From the NCBI GenBank assembly GCA_003222975.1, contig QHXN01000036.1, positions 1 to 64,000 of the forward strand: DNA of 64,000 nucleotides, read 5' to 3'. The DNA is from Acidobacteriota bacterium (GTDB lineage Bacteria > Acidobacteriota > Blastocatellia > Pyrinomonadales > Pyrinomonadaceae). The notes beneath the pieces were generated by a model. The model was not told where the DNA came from and did no database searches. It was given only the letters and a program-made list of their open reading frames with translations. This document shows, in pieces, positions 62,510 through 64,000 of this stretch. The translations under genes were made by a program, and so were the position numbers. Each line of letters opens with the position of its first letter. Position 1 is the stretch's first letter.

Positions 62510-64000
62510 ATGGGCGACTTTGTGCTCTCGATTGACCAGGGGACGACGGGCACCACCGCGCTCGTCTTCGACCGCGACTGTCGGGTGCGCGGGCGCGGCT
62601 ACTCGGAGTTCACGCAGCACTACCCGCGACCGGGCTGGGTCGAGCACGACGCGGAGGAAATCTGGCGCGTGAGCCTCCGTGCCGCCCGCGAGGCGCTCGC
62701 TGGCGCGGGCGTCGGGGCGCGTGAGTTGCGCGCCGTTGGCGTCACGAACCAGCGCGAGACCGTCCTCGCTTGGGAGCGAGCGGGCGGCGCGGCGGTCGGG
62801 CGCGCGATTGTCTGGCAAGACCGTCGGACGGCTGCGGCCTGCGACGAGTTGAAATCGCGCGGGCTGGAAGACGTGATCCGCGAGAAGACGGGTCTGGTGC
62901 TCGACCCCTATTTTTCCGGCACGAAGATCAAGTGGCTGCTCGACAACACACCCTCTTTGCGCGAGCGCGCCGCGCGGGGCGAGGTCGTCTTCGGCACGAT
63001 TGACTCTTGGCTCGTCTGGAAATTGACGGGCGGGCGCGCGCACGCGACCGACTGCTCGAACGCCTCGCGCACGCTCCTCTTCAACGTCAACACCCTCGAA
63101 TGGGACGACGAATTGCTCTCGCTCTTCGGCGTGCCGCGCGAGGCACTCCCTGAAGTCAAAGCCTCGTCGGGCTTCTACGGCGAGACAGACCCGTCCGTCT
63201 TCTTCGGCGCTTCCGTCCCCGTGGCCGGAGTCGCGGGCGACCAGCAGGCCGCGCTCTTCGGACAGGCGTGCTACACAGAGGGGATGGTGAAGAACACCTA
63301 CGGCACAGGCTCGTTTCTTCTGATGAACACGGGCCGCAAACCCGTGCCGAGCCGCAAGGGGCTTCTGACGACGGTCGCGTGGCAGATCGAAGGCGAGGCG
63401 GCGGAATACGCCCTCGAAGGCTCGATCTTCATCACGGGCGCAGCGGTGCAGTGGCTCCGCGACGGCCTACAGATAATCTCGCGCGCCGACGAGACCGAAG
63501 CGCTCGCGCGCACGCTCGACTCGAACGAGGGCGTCTATTTCGTGCCCGCGCTCGCGGGGCTGGGTGCGCCACACTGGGACGCATACGCGCGCGGCGCAAT
63601 CGTCGGCTTAACGCGCGGCACGACGCGCGCGCACCTCGCCCGCGCCGCGCTTGAGAGCATGTGCTACCAGACGCGCGATGTGGTCGGAGCGATGGAGCGC
63701 GATTCGGGGATTGAGTTAAAGGAGGTGAGAGTTGACGGCGGCGCGGTCGCCAACTCGTTCCTCATGCAGTTTCAGGCCGACATCCTCGGCGTGCCAGTCG
63801 AGGTTCCCGAAGTGACCGAGACGACCGCCGCGGGCGCGGCCTACCTCGCCGGCCTCGCCGTCGGCTTCTGGCGCGACCGCGAAGAGGTCGCCGCGCGCTG
63901 GAAGGTCGCGCGCCGCTACGAGCCGCGGATGAAGGAGGACGAGCGCGAGCGCCTGCACCGCCGCTGGCTCCGCGCCGTCGCACGCGCGCGCGACTGGGAG
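62510..64000 (+). CDS. glpK: Glycerol kinase (truncated by window end)
   Basis: [52 protein letters not shown]; open to window end, so missing from supplied ORF track. Confidence 0.95.
   Translation, partial: MGDFVLSIDQGTTGTTALVFDRDCRVRGRGYSEFTQHYPRPGWVEHDAEEIWRVSLRAAREALAGAGVGARELRAVGVTNQRETVLAWERAGGAAVGRAIVWQDRRTAAACDELKSRGLEDVIREKTGLVLDPYFSGTKIKWLLDNTPSLRERAARGEVVFGTIDSWLVWKLTGGRAHATDCSNASRTLLFNVNTLEWDDELLSLFGVPREALPEVKASSGFYGETDPSVFFGASVPVAGVAGDQQAALFGQACYTEGMVKNTYGTGSFLLMNTGRKPVPSRKGLLTTVAWQIEGEAAEYALEGSIFITGAAVQWLRDGLQIISRADETEALARTLDSNEGVYFVPALAGLGAPHWDAYARGAIVGLTRGTTRAHLARAALESMCYQTRDVVGAMERDSGIELKEVRVDGGAVANSFLMQFQADILGVPVEVPEVTETTAAGAAYLAGLAVGFWRDREEVAARWKVARRYEPRMKEDERERLHRRWLRAVARARDWE

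Overview
High-GC bacterial chromosome segment. Family content and gene order look like Acidobacteriota/Blastocatellia, but this is inference and was not searched. About 46 protein genes are supported, plus tRNA-Leu(TAG) and tRNA-Lys(TTT). Core genes: nrdJ, hslO, purD, a tig-clpP-clpX-lon-orf-engB cluster, rho, glgA, trxA, purA and a truncated glpK. Accessory or regulatory genes: pspA plus a partner, an AT-rich adenine methyltransferase island, two APC permeases, a TPR-sigma54 activator, a Ser/Thr kinase and secreted protein with YARHG repeats, a beta-barrel plus decaheme-cytochrome/LVIVD pair, a GGDEF-EAL protein, and an OmpR-family two-component system. Main observations: (1) about 19-20 long intergenic inverted repeats from several unrelated 'word' families (e.g. 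CCGTGAACCGTAAA, GATGAATGCGGAATGATGAATG, GGCGAAAGTAAAAAGGCGAAGGGCAAAAG). They sit almost exclusively just downstream of stop codons and are absent from all eight divergent gaps. (2) A c-di-AMP (ydaO-type) riboswitch with a terminator upstream of the first APC permease. (3) A porin/decaheme cytochrome/LVIVD locus that could be an electron conduit. (4) A helically phased TTTAC box array upstream of the two-component operon. (5) An NrdR-like box beside a consensus promoter at nrdJ. (6) Tandem YARHG and tandem HDF/GH modules.
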